Part shown: one piece after another, positions 54,656-61,992 of the stretch
Layout: each line of letters begins with the position of its first letter
Numbering within the stretch: position 1 is the first letter of the stretch
Assembly (NCBI GenBank): GCA_009701885.1
Contig: WLJH01000023.1
Location: 1 to 62,101, forward strand
DNA: 62,101 nt
From: Actinomycetota bacterium
GTDB taxonomy: Bacteria; Actinomycetota; Actinomycetes; Propionibacteriales; Nocardioidaceae
Direction of reading: 5' to 3'
Translations under genes and position numbers: made by a program
The notes under the pieces: model-generated
Told to the model about the DNA's origin: nothing
Database searches by the model: none
What the model saw: only the letters and a program-made list of their open reading frames with translations

Positions 54656-56203
54656 ATGCCTCGTGCCGCCCATTCCACCACCCGCTGGGCCCGCTCCCTG
54701 CTGGCCGTCTCCCTCGTCGCCCTGGCCCCGCTGGTCGCAGCACCCGGTGCCGTGGGGCACCAGGCCGGCGACGTCCCCACCAACACCCGCGGCGAGCGGG
54801 TGGAGACCCAGGGCGTCGGCGTCAACATGGAGTTCGTTGCCAACCTCCAGTACGACGACACCGGCGAGGCCCAGGGCGGCTCGGACATCGAGTTCATGAA
54901 GCTGGGCAAGAAGGAGTACGCCCTGGCGGGGACGCTGTCGAAGGGCATGCAGATCATCGACATCACCCGGCCGACCGCGCCGAAGCGGGTGGCGGTCTAC
55001 GACTGCGACATCTCGCAGGGCGACATCCAGGTGTGGACGAACCGGGGCCGGGTCCTGGCCAGCTACACCGCCGACGGCAGCGTCGGCGAGGCCGGTGCGG
55101 CGTCTCGGTGCGGGCGCGACCTCGACCTGGCCGCCGACGACGCGGGCACGGTCATCGTCGACCTGACCCAGCCGACCCGGCCGCAGTCGGTCAGCTTCCT
55201 GCCCGTCGCCGCCGGGTCGCACAACATGTCGATCCACCCGAGCGGGAAGTACCTCTACAACTCCAACTCCGACCTGCTCACCTCGGGCACGGAGCCGTTC
55301 ATCACGATCTACGACATCAGCGCGCCCGCGAAGCCGCGCTTCGTCCAGGACTTCCCGATCCCGTTCGTGCCCACCTCGCTCGGCTCGGAGTCCCACGACA
55401 TCACCTTCAGCGCCGACGGCACCCGCGCGTACTCCGCGGCCCTGAGCCAGACGCTGGTCCTCGACACCACCGACCCCGCCAACCCGGAGATGATCGGCCA
55501 GATCATCGACCCGGCCGTCAACGTCTCCCACCAGGCCGACCCGGTCACCCTCACCGGGTCCGACGGTGTGGAGCGCACCATCCTCGTGGTCACCGACGAG
55601 CGCGCCGGAGCGGCCGCGTCGCTGGAGTGCCCGGGCGGCGGGCTGCACCTCTACGACATCACCGGCGACCTCGAGACCGCTCCGGTCAAGATCGGGGCCT
55701 GGTTCATCCCGGCCTTCACCGTCCAGGACGGCGCGACCTGCACCTCCCACGTGCTGCGCATCTACGAGCGCCAGCAGCTCATGACGATCTCGTGGTACGC
55801 CCAGGGCGTGCGCGTCATCGACCTCTCCGGGCTCGCGGACGCCGCCACCGACCCGCTGGCCGGGCCGCTCAACCTCGCCTTCGGCGACGGCGCCGGGATG
55901 ACCGAGGTCGGCTCGTACGTCATGCCCGACTCCGACTCCTGGTCGTTCAAGACCAACAAGATCAAGCGCAACGGCTCCTTCTACGGCTACTCCAACGACC
56001 TGGTGCGCGGCTTCGACGTCTTCCGGTACGACGGCAAGAGCATCGGCGACGTGAAGCCGCTGAAGCCGCGCGACCTGCGTCGTCAGCTCGAGCTGCAGGT
56101 CGAGGGCTCGAGCAGCGCCGCGAGCCTCGCGCTGCTCGCACCGGTGGCCCTCGCGGGTCTGCTGCTGCACCGCGTGGGGGCGCGCCGCCGGCGTACCTCC
56201 TGA
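54656..56203 (+). CDS. Secreted LVIVD-repeat (beta-propeller) protein with C-terminal membrane anchor
   Basis: The 515-residue protein has a signal peptide (ARSLLAVSLVALAPLVAAPGAVG, ending about residue 34) and repeated units ending in IDI/YDI-type strands (GMQIIDITRPTAPKRVAVYD, TVIVDLTQPTRPQSVSFLPV, FITIYDISAPAKPRFVQDFP, TLVLDTTDPANPEMIGQII, GLHLYDITGDLETAPVKIG, GVRVIDLSGLA), the LVIVD pattern of a beta-propeller. Near the C-terminus SLALLAPVALAGLLLHRVG followed by RRRR anchors it in the membrane. Function is unknown; LVIVD proteins are often cell-surface. ATG 54656 follows AAGGA. Confidence 0.84.
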   Translation: MPRAAHSTTRWARSLLAVSLVALAPLVAAPGAVGHQAGDVPTNTRGERVETQGVGVNMEFVANLQYDDTGEAQGGSDIEFMKLGKKEYALAGTLSKGMQIIDITRPTAPKRVAVYDCDISQGDIQVWTNRGRVLASYTADGSVGEAGAASRCGRDLDLAADDAGTVIVDLTQPTRPQSVSFLPVAAGSHNMSIHPSGKYLYNSNSDLLTSGTEPFITIYDISAPAKPRFVQDFPIPFVPTSLGSESHDITFSADGTRAYSAALSQTLVLDTTDPANPEMIGQIIDPAVNVSHQADPVTLTGSDGVERTILVVTDERAGAAASLECPGGGLHLYDITGDLETAPVKIGAWFIPAFTVQDGATCTSHVLRIYERQQLMTISWYAQGVRVIDLSGLADAATDPLAGPLNLAFGDGAGMTEVGSYVMPDSDSWSFKTNKIKRNGSFYGYSNDLVRGFDVFRYDGKSIGDVKPLKPRDLRRQLELQVEGSSSAASLALLAPVALAGLLLHRVGARRRRTS

Positions 56204-56220
56204 CCCGGCGGTGGGCGGAC

Positions 56221-57156
56221 CTAGAGGCCCAGCTGCTCGACGAGCGCAGCGAGGTCCACGCCCTTGCGCGACAGCAGCTCGCGCCGGTCGTGGTCGGACA
56301 GCGCGTGGACCTGCGGGCCGACCGAGAGCGGGTAGCCGTCGACCTCGGGGGCGTCGGTCGTCGGCACGACCGTGTGCACGACCCGGTCCTCGTAGACGTG
56401 CAGCAGGTTGACCGACTGGTGCCCGTCGACGCCGGAGAGGTAGCGGTCGGCGGGGGTGAGGTCGGAGGTGTAGCAGGTCGCCGAGGCCACCGAGACGGGT
56501 ACGCCGGCGAAGAGGCTGTGGCTGGTGAAGTGGAAGTGCCCGCCCAGGATCGCGCGCACGTCGGTGCCGCGGACGACCTCGGCCAGCAGGTGCTGGTCGG
56601 CGAGCTCGATGATCTGCGCCGGCGGCAGCATCGGCACCGGGATCGGCGGGTGGTGCATCGCCAGGATCGTCCCGTGCGGGGCGGGGGTGGCCAGCAGGTC
56701 CGCCAGCCACGCCAGCTGCTCGGGCCGCAGCTCGCCGTGGTGGTAGTCGGGGATCGAGGTGTCGAGCGCGACGATCCTCAGCCCGTCGACCTCGTGCACC
56801 CGGTCCTGGGGCACCGTCGGGTCGGCGTCGGCGCCGAAGAGGCCGCGGGCGTAGGGCTCGCGGGCGTCGTGGTTGCCCATGGTCCACACGACCTCGGCGC
56901 CCATGCCTGCCGCCACGGGCTCGACCAGCTCGCGCAACCGGGCGTACGCCTCCGGCTCGGCCTTGTCGGCCAGGTCCCCGGTGAAGACGAGCGCCTGCGG
57001 GGCCGGGTCGATCCGGCCGAGCCGCTCCAGGGCCGCCACCAGCCCGCGCTCCGGGTCGACGACGCCGTACTGCAGCTGGCCGGCGGCGAGCAGGTGGGGG
57101 TCGCTGAGGTGGGCGACGACGTGGGTGGGGTCGGGGTACTGACCGAGCTGCGTCAC
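56221..57156 (-). CDS. Metallophosphoesterase, 3',5'-cyclic-nucleotide phosphodiesterase-like
   Basis: The 311-residue calcineurin-like phosphoesterase has the full metal-binding set: HLSDPHLL (D19, H21), FTGDLAD, MGNHDAREPY, MHHPPIP and GGHFHF. This pattern and length match the CpdA/Icc group, which hydrolyses 3',5'-cyclic nucleotides; substrate not proven here. No signal peptide is seen, so it is cytoplasmic. It is convergent with the LVIVD gene, stopping 17 bp from its end. GTG 57156 has TAGGCT 6 nt upstream. Confidence 0.88.
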   Translation of the reverse strand: MTQLGQYPDPTHVVAHLSDPHLLAAGQLQYGVVDPERGLVAALERLGRIDPAPQALVFTGDLADKAEPEAYARLRELVEPVAAGMGAEVVWTMGNHDAREPYARGLFGADADPTVPQDRVHEVDGLRIVALDTSIPDYHHGELRPEQLAWLADLLATPAPHGTILAMHHPPIPVPMLPPAQIIELADQHLLAEVVRGTDVRAILGGHFHFTSHSLFAGVPVSVASATCYTSDLTPADRYLSGVDGHQSVNLLHVYEDRVVHTVVPTTDAPEVDGYPLSVGPQVHALSDHDRRELLSRKGVDLAALVEQLGL

Positions 57157-57162
57157 CCGACG

Positions 57163-57168
57163 AGCCTA
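57163..57168 (-). promoter_or_regulatory. -10 box TAGGCT of a leaderless promoter (phosphodiesterase gene)
   Basis: On the minus strand TAGGCT is followed by 6 nt and the GTG at 57156. It lies just downstream of the sulfatase stop at 57189. Confidence 0.55.
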
Positions 57169-57188
57169 GGTGTGGCGCGCGCGCACGG

Positions 57189-58928
57189 TCAGCGGTATCC
57201 GTAGGTCCGGTCGATCGCCGTCCAGTAGCGGCGGGTCGCGTCCGCGACCTCGTCGGCGGTCATCGCGAGCGACGCGGGCAGCGGCGCCTGGCAGTCGGCG
57301 CCCGCGCAGTCCTTGACCGCGCGCCAGGAGGCGGTGAGCGCGGCCAGGACGTCCGCGTGCTCGGGGGAGCGGGCGAGGTTCTCGTGCTGCAGCGGGTCGC
57401 GCAGGAGGTCGTAGAGCTCGACGAACCCGTCGCGGTAGCGGGTCATGCTCCACCGACCCGTCCGGACCCCGATCGAGCTGCGCTCCCCGAAGCCCCGTAC
57501 CGAGCCCCGCGACGTGTGCGTGGCCTCGGTCAGCACGGGCACGTCCCAGCCGCGGTCGCCCTCGAGCAGGGTTGGCAGCACCGACGTACCGTCCGGGCGG
57601 CGCGGGGGCTCGGCGTCCGCGAGGTCGAGCAGGGTCGCGGCGAGGTCCGGGGTGTCGACCGGGTCGTAGCGGCGGTGCCCGAGCGGGTCCCTGCCGCGCA
57701 GCCCGGGGCCGGTGAGCAGCAGCGGGACGCGCAGCGAGGGCTCGTAGGACCAGACCTTCCCGGTGCGGAAGCGGTGCTCGCCCTGCAGCAGCCCGTTGTC
57801 GGAGGTGAACACGACGACGGTGCGCTCCCACTCGCCGGTCCGCTTCAGCGAGGCCACCAGCCGCGCGACCTGGCGGTCCATCACGTGGATCGCCTCGGCC
57901 CGCTGGCGGGCCACCTCGCGCATGGCGCGGAGGTCGGCGCTGCTCAGCGGCGGCAGCTTCCGGACCTGGCGGGGCTTGTCGGAGACGTCCTTCTCGGTCG
58001 GGGCGCCCGAGCGGGCGATGCCCGGCGCGCGGTCGATAACGGCGTCGAAGCGGCCCCGCTCCGCGGGCGGGACGTACGGCGAGGGGAACTCCACCAGCGG
58101 CTGCGGGTCGTCGGGGTCGCGGGGAGCGCCGTGGTGCGGGGCCACGTGGTTGACCAGCAGGAAGAACGGCTCGCCCGTGCGCTGCCGGTGCCGGTCGGAG
58201 CGCCGGACCATGTCGACGGCGAGGTCGCCGAGTACCTGGGTGCTGTAGCGCCCGCGGTAACGGTTGTCGATCTTCCCGTCGTGGTTGAAGGCGATGTCGG
58301 TGTAGAGGTAGGTGCCGCCGTGGAACCCCGCGTCACCGGGGTTCTCCACCGCCCCGCGCCACTCGTCCCAGCCGGAGGGCACGTAGCGGTGGGAGGGCTG
58401 CCCGCTGACCTCGGACCGGTCGAGGCCGTAGCGGTTGAGGTACTTGCCGAGGAAGCCCGTGCGGTAGCCGGCGGCGCGCAGCGACGTGGCGATGGTCCGG
58501 GAGTCGTCGAACGCGGCGAACCCCGACGGTGGCTCGTGCCAGTAGACCCCGTGGTTGTGCGCGTGCTGCCCGGTCAGGAAGGTCGCGCGCTGGGGGCAGC
58601 AGAGGGGGTACGGCGCGAAGGAGTTCTCCATCGAGATCCCGCCGGCGCCCAGCAGGCGGCGCGTGCGGGGCGCCCAGCGCAGATCGTCGACACGCATGTC
58701 GTCGGCGACCACCACCACGATGTTGGGACGGGGGTCGGGCGTCCGTGCCCATGCGTCGGCCGTCGCCCCAACCGCCGCTGCGACCGCGGCCGTGGTGGAG
58801 GCAGTGCCGGGGACGGTCGCAGCGGAGCCGGAGGCGCCCAGGGTGGTGAGGGACGCCAGAGCGACGGCGACCCCCGAGAGACCGATGAGCGGGCGACGGA
58901 GACCCCGGGATCGCAGGAGGGGGAGCAC
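57189..58928 (-). CDS. Secreted sulfatase
   Basis: The 579-residue alkaline-phosphatase-fold sulfatase has a signal peptide (LIGLSGVAVALASLTTLGASGSAA). NIVVVVADDMRVDDL supplies the metal aspartates (A76-D77 region), and PLCCPQRATFLTGQHAHNHGVY contains the formylglycine motif C-x-P-x-R with C110 as the residue to be converted. Further blocks are FLGKYLNRYG, VVVFTSDNGLLQGEHRFRTGKVWSYEPSLRVPLLL, including the HxF/K switch, and a C-terminal sub-domain. Cysteine-type maturation needs the formylglycine-generating enzyme, which is not in this window. GTG 58928 has TACCGT 6 nt upstream. Confidence 0.9.
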   Translation of the reverse strand: MLPLLRSRGLRRPLIGLSGVAVALASLTTLGASGSAATVPGTASTTAAVAAAVGATADAWARTPDPRPNIVVVVADDMRVDDLRWAPRTRRLLGAGGISMENSFAPYPLCCPQRATFLTGQHAHNHGVYWHEPPSGFAAFDDSRTIATSLRAAGYRTGFLGKYLNRYGLDRSEVSGQPSHRYVPSGWDEWRGAVENPGDAGFHGGTYLYTDIAFNHDGKIDNRYRGRYSTQVLGDLAVDMVRRSDRHRQRTGEPFFLLVNHVAPHHGAPRDPDDPQPLVEFPSPYVPPAERGRFDAVIDRAPGIARSGAPTEKDVSDKPRQVRKLPPLSSADLRAMREVARQRAEAIHVMDRQVARLVASLKRTGEWERTVVVFTSDNGLLQGEHRFRTGKVWSYEPSLRVPLLLTGPGLRGRDPLGHRRYDPVDTPDLAATLLDLADAEPPRRPDGTSVLPTLLEGDRGWDVPVLTEATHTSRGSVRGFGERSSIGVRTGRWSMTRYRDGFVELYDLLRDPLQHENLARSPEHADVLAALTASWRAVKDCAGADCQAPLPASLAMTADEVADATRRYWTAIDRTYGYR

Positions 58929-58934
58929 GCAGCG

Positions 58935-58940
58935 ACGGTA
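58935..58940 (-). promoter_or_regulatory. -10 box TACCGT of a leaderless promoter (sulfatase gene)
   Basis: On the minus strand TACCGT is followed by 6 nt and the GTG at 58928. Confidence 0.55.
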
Positions 58941-59288
58941 GGGCGACGGGGTCGGTCCGCGCAGCAGATCCGCGCCCGTACCCGGCGTTTCCGGCACCCG
59001 GACCCCTCTCGGTCCAGGTCGCCGCGTTCTCCGGGTGGCGGTCGAGCATGCGAGCTGCCGGCCATGCCGGTGGTCGAGCAGGCGAGCTCCGGCGAGCCCT
59101 CGTCGAGACCGTCGCCGCCCTCTCGGCGGTTGAGGAGGCGCGCCGGCGCGTCTCGGGACCCCGTATGCCGCCAAGCAGCCTGTGGACGCTGGGCTGATCG
59201 GTCACGGTCCGGTCACGATGCTCAGATCCCTTGTGGACAACGGTTCTGAGGGTCTCGGAATGTCGGTGGTGGGTGGAAGAGTCTGCTC
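58941..59288. other. Intergenic region with REP-like repeat
   Basis: About 350 bases between the divergent sulfatase and DUF222 genes. The middle part (59037-59160) carries the repeat described separately. The distal part contains two GGTCACG words (near 59201 and 59213) and a purine-rich ribosome-binding site (GGAAGAG) before ATG 59289. No other gene is evident. Confidence 0.5.
59037..59160. repeat. REP-like palindromic repeat cluster upstream of the DUF222 gene
   Basis: Three related units: GGCGGTCGAGCATGCGAGCT (about 59037-59056), GGTGGTCGAGCAGGCGAGC (59069-59087) continuing to an inverted GCGAGCCCTCGTCGAGACC (59092-59110), and GGCGGTTGAGGAGGCGCGCC (59126-59145) followed by GGCGCGTCTCGGGACC (to 59160). 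The GTCGAG...TCGAGACC layout resembles dispersed palindromic repeats common in Nocardioidaceae intergenic DNA. Confidence 0.6.
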
Positions 59289-60563
59289 ATGGCAGGGCTC
59301 GGGCAGCATCAGGTGGACCGCGGGATCGCGGTCATCGACGAGGTGCTGAGCGGCCTGGGCGAGGTCTCGTTGCTGGGCCTGGACGCGGAGGCCACGGGTG
59401 TCTCGCTGGTCGCGCTGGCCCAGCTGGAGGCACGGGTGGCGGAGCTGAAGCACCGGGTGCTGGCGCACGGCAGCGAGGTGGCGGTGGAGCAGACCTGTGG
59501 CGCGACGACGACGGCGACGTGGTTCGCGCAAGCGACCCGCACCACGGTGCGTGCCTCGCGCCGGGCGGTGTTCTTTGCCGAGGCGCTGGGGCGCTACGAG
59601 GTGCTGCGGGTGGGGATGGCTGCGGGTGGGGTGAACCTGGAGCAGGGCGAGGTCATCGTGCGCGCCCTGGACGCCCTACCGGCCGAGGTGGCCTCGTGGG
59701 TGCGGGTGGAGGCTGAGCAGGCGTTGGTCGACCTCGCTGCGCGTCACGACGCGCAGCAGCTGCGGGTCCTGGGGGAGCGGATCCTGCACGTGGTCGCGCC
59801 CGAGGTCGGGGAGGCCCACGAGGCCAAGCAGCTCGCCGACGCCGAGGCCGCGGCAGAGAAGGCCACCACCCTCTCGCTCACCCCCGACGGCACCGGGAAG
59901 GTCCACGGCCGGTTCACCATCCCCGAGCTGCACGCGGGGATGTTGCGCAAGTTCTTGACGAGCTTGGTCGTGAGCCACCAGGACCCCGCAACCGGGGCGG
60001 TCGAGGACCCGACGGACCCGCCGGACCCGGCTCGGCCCGAGCCGCAGCGGCGGGCCACCGGGCACGAGCTCGGCCAGGCGTTCTGCGAGTTGCTGGAGCG
60101 CCTGGACGGCACCGGGCTCCCGGAGACTGCCGGCACCGGCGCGACGGTGGTGGTGACGATGACCCTGGAGACCCTCACCGGTGGACTGGCTGCGGCCACG
60201 TTGGACACCGGTGACCGGATCGCCGCCCACACCGCACGCAGGCTGGCGTGCGAGACTGGGATCATCCCCGTCGTCCTGGGCGGCAGGCGGCAGGTGCTGG
60301 ACCAGGGTCGCCGTCGACGCCGCTTCACCCGCGCCCAACGCATCGCGCTGGTCGTGCGGGACCAGCGCTGCACCGCGGTGGGGTGCCGGACCGCGGCCTG
60401 GTTCTGCCACGCCCACCACGACGACCCCTGGGCACGGGGTGGACCCACCGACCTGACCAACGGTCGCCTCCTGTGCCCCGCGCACCACCGCCGCATCCAC
60501 GACCCCGCCTACGACCACCACACCACAGTCGACAACAAGGTCGAATTCACCCGACGGACGTGA
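59289..60563 (+). CDS. DUF222 domain HNH endonuclease-like protein (13E12 family)
   Basis: The 424-residue protein has an N-terminal alpha-helical DUF222 domain (about 1-300) and a C-terminal HNH domain: CTAVGCRTAAWFCHAHHDDPWARGGPTDLTNGRLLCPAHHRRIHD, with two CxxC/H-type zinc ligand pairs and the catalytic histidines. Such genes are multicopy in actinobacteria (REP13E12 repeats of mycobacteria) and are often associated with repeats or mobile sites; function is unproven. A REP-like cluster lies just upstream and the accessory end of the window follows. ATG 59289 has GGAAGAG upstream. Confidence 0.88.
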   Translation: MAGLGQHQVDRGIAVIDEVLSGLGEVSLLGLDAEATGVSLVALAQLEARVAELKHRVLAHGSEVAVEQTCGATTTATWFAQATRTTVRASRRAVFFAEALGRYEVLRVGMAAGGVNLEQGEVIVRALDALPAEVASWVRVEAEQALVDLAARHDAQQLRVLGERILHVVAPEVGEAHEAKQLADAEAAAEKATTLSLTPDGTGKVHGRFTIPELHAGMLRKFLTSLVVSHQDPATGAVEDPTDPPDPARPEPQRRATGHELGQAFCELLERLDGTGLPETAGTGATVVVTMTLETLTGGLAAATLDTGDRIAAHTARRLACETGIIPVVLGGRRQVLDQGRRRRRFTRAQRIALVVRDQRCTAVGCRTAAWFCHAHHDDPWARGGPTDLTNGRLLCPAHHRRIHDPAYDHHTTVDNKVEFTRRT

Positions 60564-60566
60564 CTC

Positions 60567-60607
60567 ATGTCCGGACCCGGACATCCGCTCATGCCGATGA
60601 GCGGATG
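60567..60607 (+). terminator. Double hairpin after the DUF222 gene
   Basis: ATGTCCGG-AC-CCGGACAT (60567-60584) is a perfect 8-bp stem. It overlaps CATCCGCTCAT-GCCG-ATGAGCGGATG (60582-60607), an 11-bp perfect stem. The two share three bases and are mutually exclusive at that point. Confidence 0.75.
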
Positions 60608-60637
60608 GTGAAGCGACGCCATCACTGCTCCAGAACC

Positions 60638-60643
60638 TAGGGT
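60638..60643 (+). promoter_or_regulatory. -10 box TAGGGT of a leaderless promoter
   Basis: TAGGGT is followed by 6 nt and the ATG at 60650. It lies within an imperfect palindrome AGAACCTAGGGTTCC. Confidence 0.5.
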
Positions 60644-60649
60644 TCCTGC

Positions 60650-60973
60650 ATGGATGCCTACCAGTTCGTCGTGCCGACCAGCCTGTACGTGCGGTTGGCC
60701 ATCGAGGCTGTCGTTACCCTGCTTCTGTCGGGCTGGCTGATCGCGCACTGGCGGCGCGCATGGTGGAGCATCATCGGTAGCCTGGCGGCCCTTGCATGGG
60801 CAGTCGAAGTTGCCGCTCTGGCTTTCGGGTACTCGGCGTACGACGACAGCGCTCCGGGGTGGGCCTCGTGGATCATCGACCACAGCGAGTCCCTGGACTG
60901 GGTTCGTGTCGTCGCCATGACGGTGACAGTGGCGGCCTTGGCATTGCTGAGCCGGGTGCCTCGTCGGACCTAG
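60650..60973 (+). CDS. Small hypothetical membrane protein
   Basis: The 107-residue protein has three transmembrane segments (LAIEAVVTLLLSGWLIA, IIGSLAALAWAVEVAALAFG, VRVVAMTVTVAALALL) separated by short polar loops, one with DDSAPGWASWIIDHSE. Base composition is less GC-rich than in the core genes. I do not recognise a family; it is the first of a row of tiny orphan genes. Confidence 0.62.
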   Translation: MDAYQFVVPTSLYVRLAIEAVVTLLLSGWLIAHWRRAWWSIIGSLAALAWAVEVAALAFGYSAYDDSAPGWASWIIDHSESLDWVRVVAMTVTVAALALLSRVPRRT

Positions 60974-60990
60974 CCCCTAGCCCCGAGGCA

Positions 60991-61004
60991 TCCGCTTCTG
61001 CCGC
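60991..61004. repeat. TCTGCCGC-type repeat (copy a)
   Basis: TCCGCTTCTGCCGC, identical to 61320-61333. With that copy it brackets the small gene at 61006-61275. Confidence 0.65.
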
Positions 61005-61005
61005 G

Positions 61006-61275
61006 TCAGGCACGCGAGTAGAGGGGGAGGCTTCGGCTGCTCACTCTGGAGCCGTCCTCGTTCGACCACTGACAGTTCAAACGTCCCCGCAGGTAGTCAG
61101 CGGAAGCCGACACTGCCGCCTGTGACTCAGCCGTTCCTCGCGGAGGCTCGGCCCTCAGGCAACGCTCAGTGATGTCGCCGCAGAGGTAGGCGCCCGCAAC
61201 GAATAGCCCGAGGCTGCCGACCAGAGTCAGAACGATCGCGACTGTCAGAGGCGTAGTACGGGTTCTCCCAACCAT
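61006..61275 (-). CDS. Small single-pass membrane protein, hypothetical
   Basis: The 89-residue protein has a basic start (MVGRTRTTP), one transmembrane helix (VAIVLTLVGSLGLFVAGAYL), and a polar outer part with four cysteines (CGDITERC, LNCQW and others), ending SRSLPLYSRA. ATG 61275 is chosen because the upstream in-frame sequence is low-complexity repeat translation. No ribosome-binding site is clear. It fills the space between two copies of TCCGCTTCTGCCGC. Family unknown. Confidence 0.5.
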   Translation of the reverse strand: MVGRTRTTPLTVAIVLTLVGSLGLFVAGAYLCGDITERCLRAEPPRGTAESQAAVSASADYLRGRLNCQWSNEDGSRVSSRSLPLYSRA

Positions 61276-61325
61276 GATCGCACTTTGCCACTCAGCGCGT
61301 GGGACGAGCGGGATGACTGTCCGCT

Positions 61326-61405
61326 TCTGCCGCCTGGCGTGCGCGTCAGCGCGCGCACATCTGCCGCCTGGCGTGCGCGTCAGCGCGCGCTCTTCTGCCG
61401 CGTTC
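61326..61405. repeat. 34-bp tandem repeat with TCTGCCGC units
   Basis: Two 31-base identical copies (61326-61356 and 61360-61390) repeat with a 34-bp period, and a third partial copy begins at 61394 (TCTGCCGCGTTC). Each begins TCTGCCGC and continues with a G/C palindromic GCGCGTCAGCGCGCGC stretch. Confidence 0.85.
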
Positions 61406-61444
61406 GGTTGTGCCGATGAGCAGACGTGCAGGCGAGACGGCAAC

Positions 61445-61450
61445 TACGCT
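61445..61450 (+). promoter_or_regulatory. -10 box TACGCT of a leaderless promoter (small lipoprotein gene)
   Basis: TACGCT is followed by 6 nt and the GTG at 61457. Confidence 0.5.
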
Positions 61451-61456
61451 TTCCGG

Positions 61457-61663
61457 GTGTCTCGGATGGTCGTTCGCTCGTTGCAGGCTTTGACCCTGAT
61501 CAGTGGCCTCATGCTGCTCTCGGGGTGCGGAAACCAGGTTGGTGAAGGCCGACCGGAGGATGGGCCGTCGTCGTATCTCAAACTCGACCGGACCTCCGAC
61601 ATCGACGAGATGGACGCTTACTGCGCCGCCGAGCCCGACGCCAAGGTTTGCAGGGACCGATAG
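61457..61663 (+). CDS. Small putative lipoprotein
   Basis: The 68-residue product has a lipoprotein signal (SRMVVRSLQALTLISGLMLLSGC; lipobox LLSGC) and a short acidic mature part (NQVGEGRPEDGPSSYLKLDRTSDIDEMDAYCAAEPDAKVCRDR) with a likely disulfide. GTG 61457 fits a -10 box 6 nt upstream; ATG 61466 is the alternative. It is flanked by TCTGCCGCGTTC at 61394-61405 and 61677-61688. Family unknown. Confidence 0.58.
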   Translation: MSRMVVRSLQALTLISGLMLLSGCGNQVGEGRPEDGPSSYLKLDRTSDIDEMDAYCAAEPDAKVCRDR

Positions 61664-61676
61664 CCCAACGCGCTCA

Positions 61677-61688
61677 TCTGCCGCGTTC
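61677..61688. repeat. TCTGCCGC-type repeat (copy d)
   Basis: TCTGCCGCGTTC, identical to 61394-61405 and located 14 bp after the stop of the small lipoprotein gene. Confidence 0.6.
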
Positions 61689-61860
61689 ATTGAGTGCCGA
61701 CAGCAACGCTGTGACTCGCGGGAGCCGCTTCCGTGTGTTCCTTCGAGGTGTCAGGGACGGGACTGACTCCCGCATGGACATCGCGATTCGCGTAGGCCGT
61801 TCAGCGCCCACGATGATGACGAGTGGCCGAGCGGGACTAAGTGATTCCGAAGGGTTAGTA

Positions 61861-61992
61861 ATGGGCGAACAGGATGGCGCGCTGGTGCTGCGCATCCAGC
61901 CGTTGAGGCTGCTTCTCCTGGCGCTGGGCGCCGGAGTATTCGGGCTGGTCTTCTGTCAAGGGACAGTAGGAACTGCCCAGTGGCGGACATAA
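61861..61992 (+). pseudogene. 5' fragment of a membrane protein gene cut by an insertion sequence
   Basis: ATG 61861 (GAAGGG 6 nt upstream) opens a frame that starts polar (MGEQDGALVLRIQPLR) and continues into a transmembrane helix (LLLLALGAGVFGLVF). After base 61953 the frame enters the IS end and ends at TAA 61992, so the last 12-13 residues are IS-derived. The original gene was interrupted after about 31 codons. Its identity cannot be told from this fragment. Confidence 0.6.

Noticed and set aside
61326..61405. CRISPR-like array
   Set aside because: The repeat has only 2.3 copies with a 3-base spacing and no cas genes; it is a tandem repeat.
60991..61700. Integron attC sites between the small genes
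   Set aside because: GCCCAAC at 61663 fits one half of an attC core, but no matching GTTRRRY end or paired inner arms were found, and no integrase gene is present.
61503..61766. An 87-codon plus-strand frame overlapping the small lipoprotein gene
   Set aside because: It has no plausible start or signal and lies in another frame across a better gene with lipobox and promoter.
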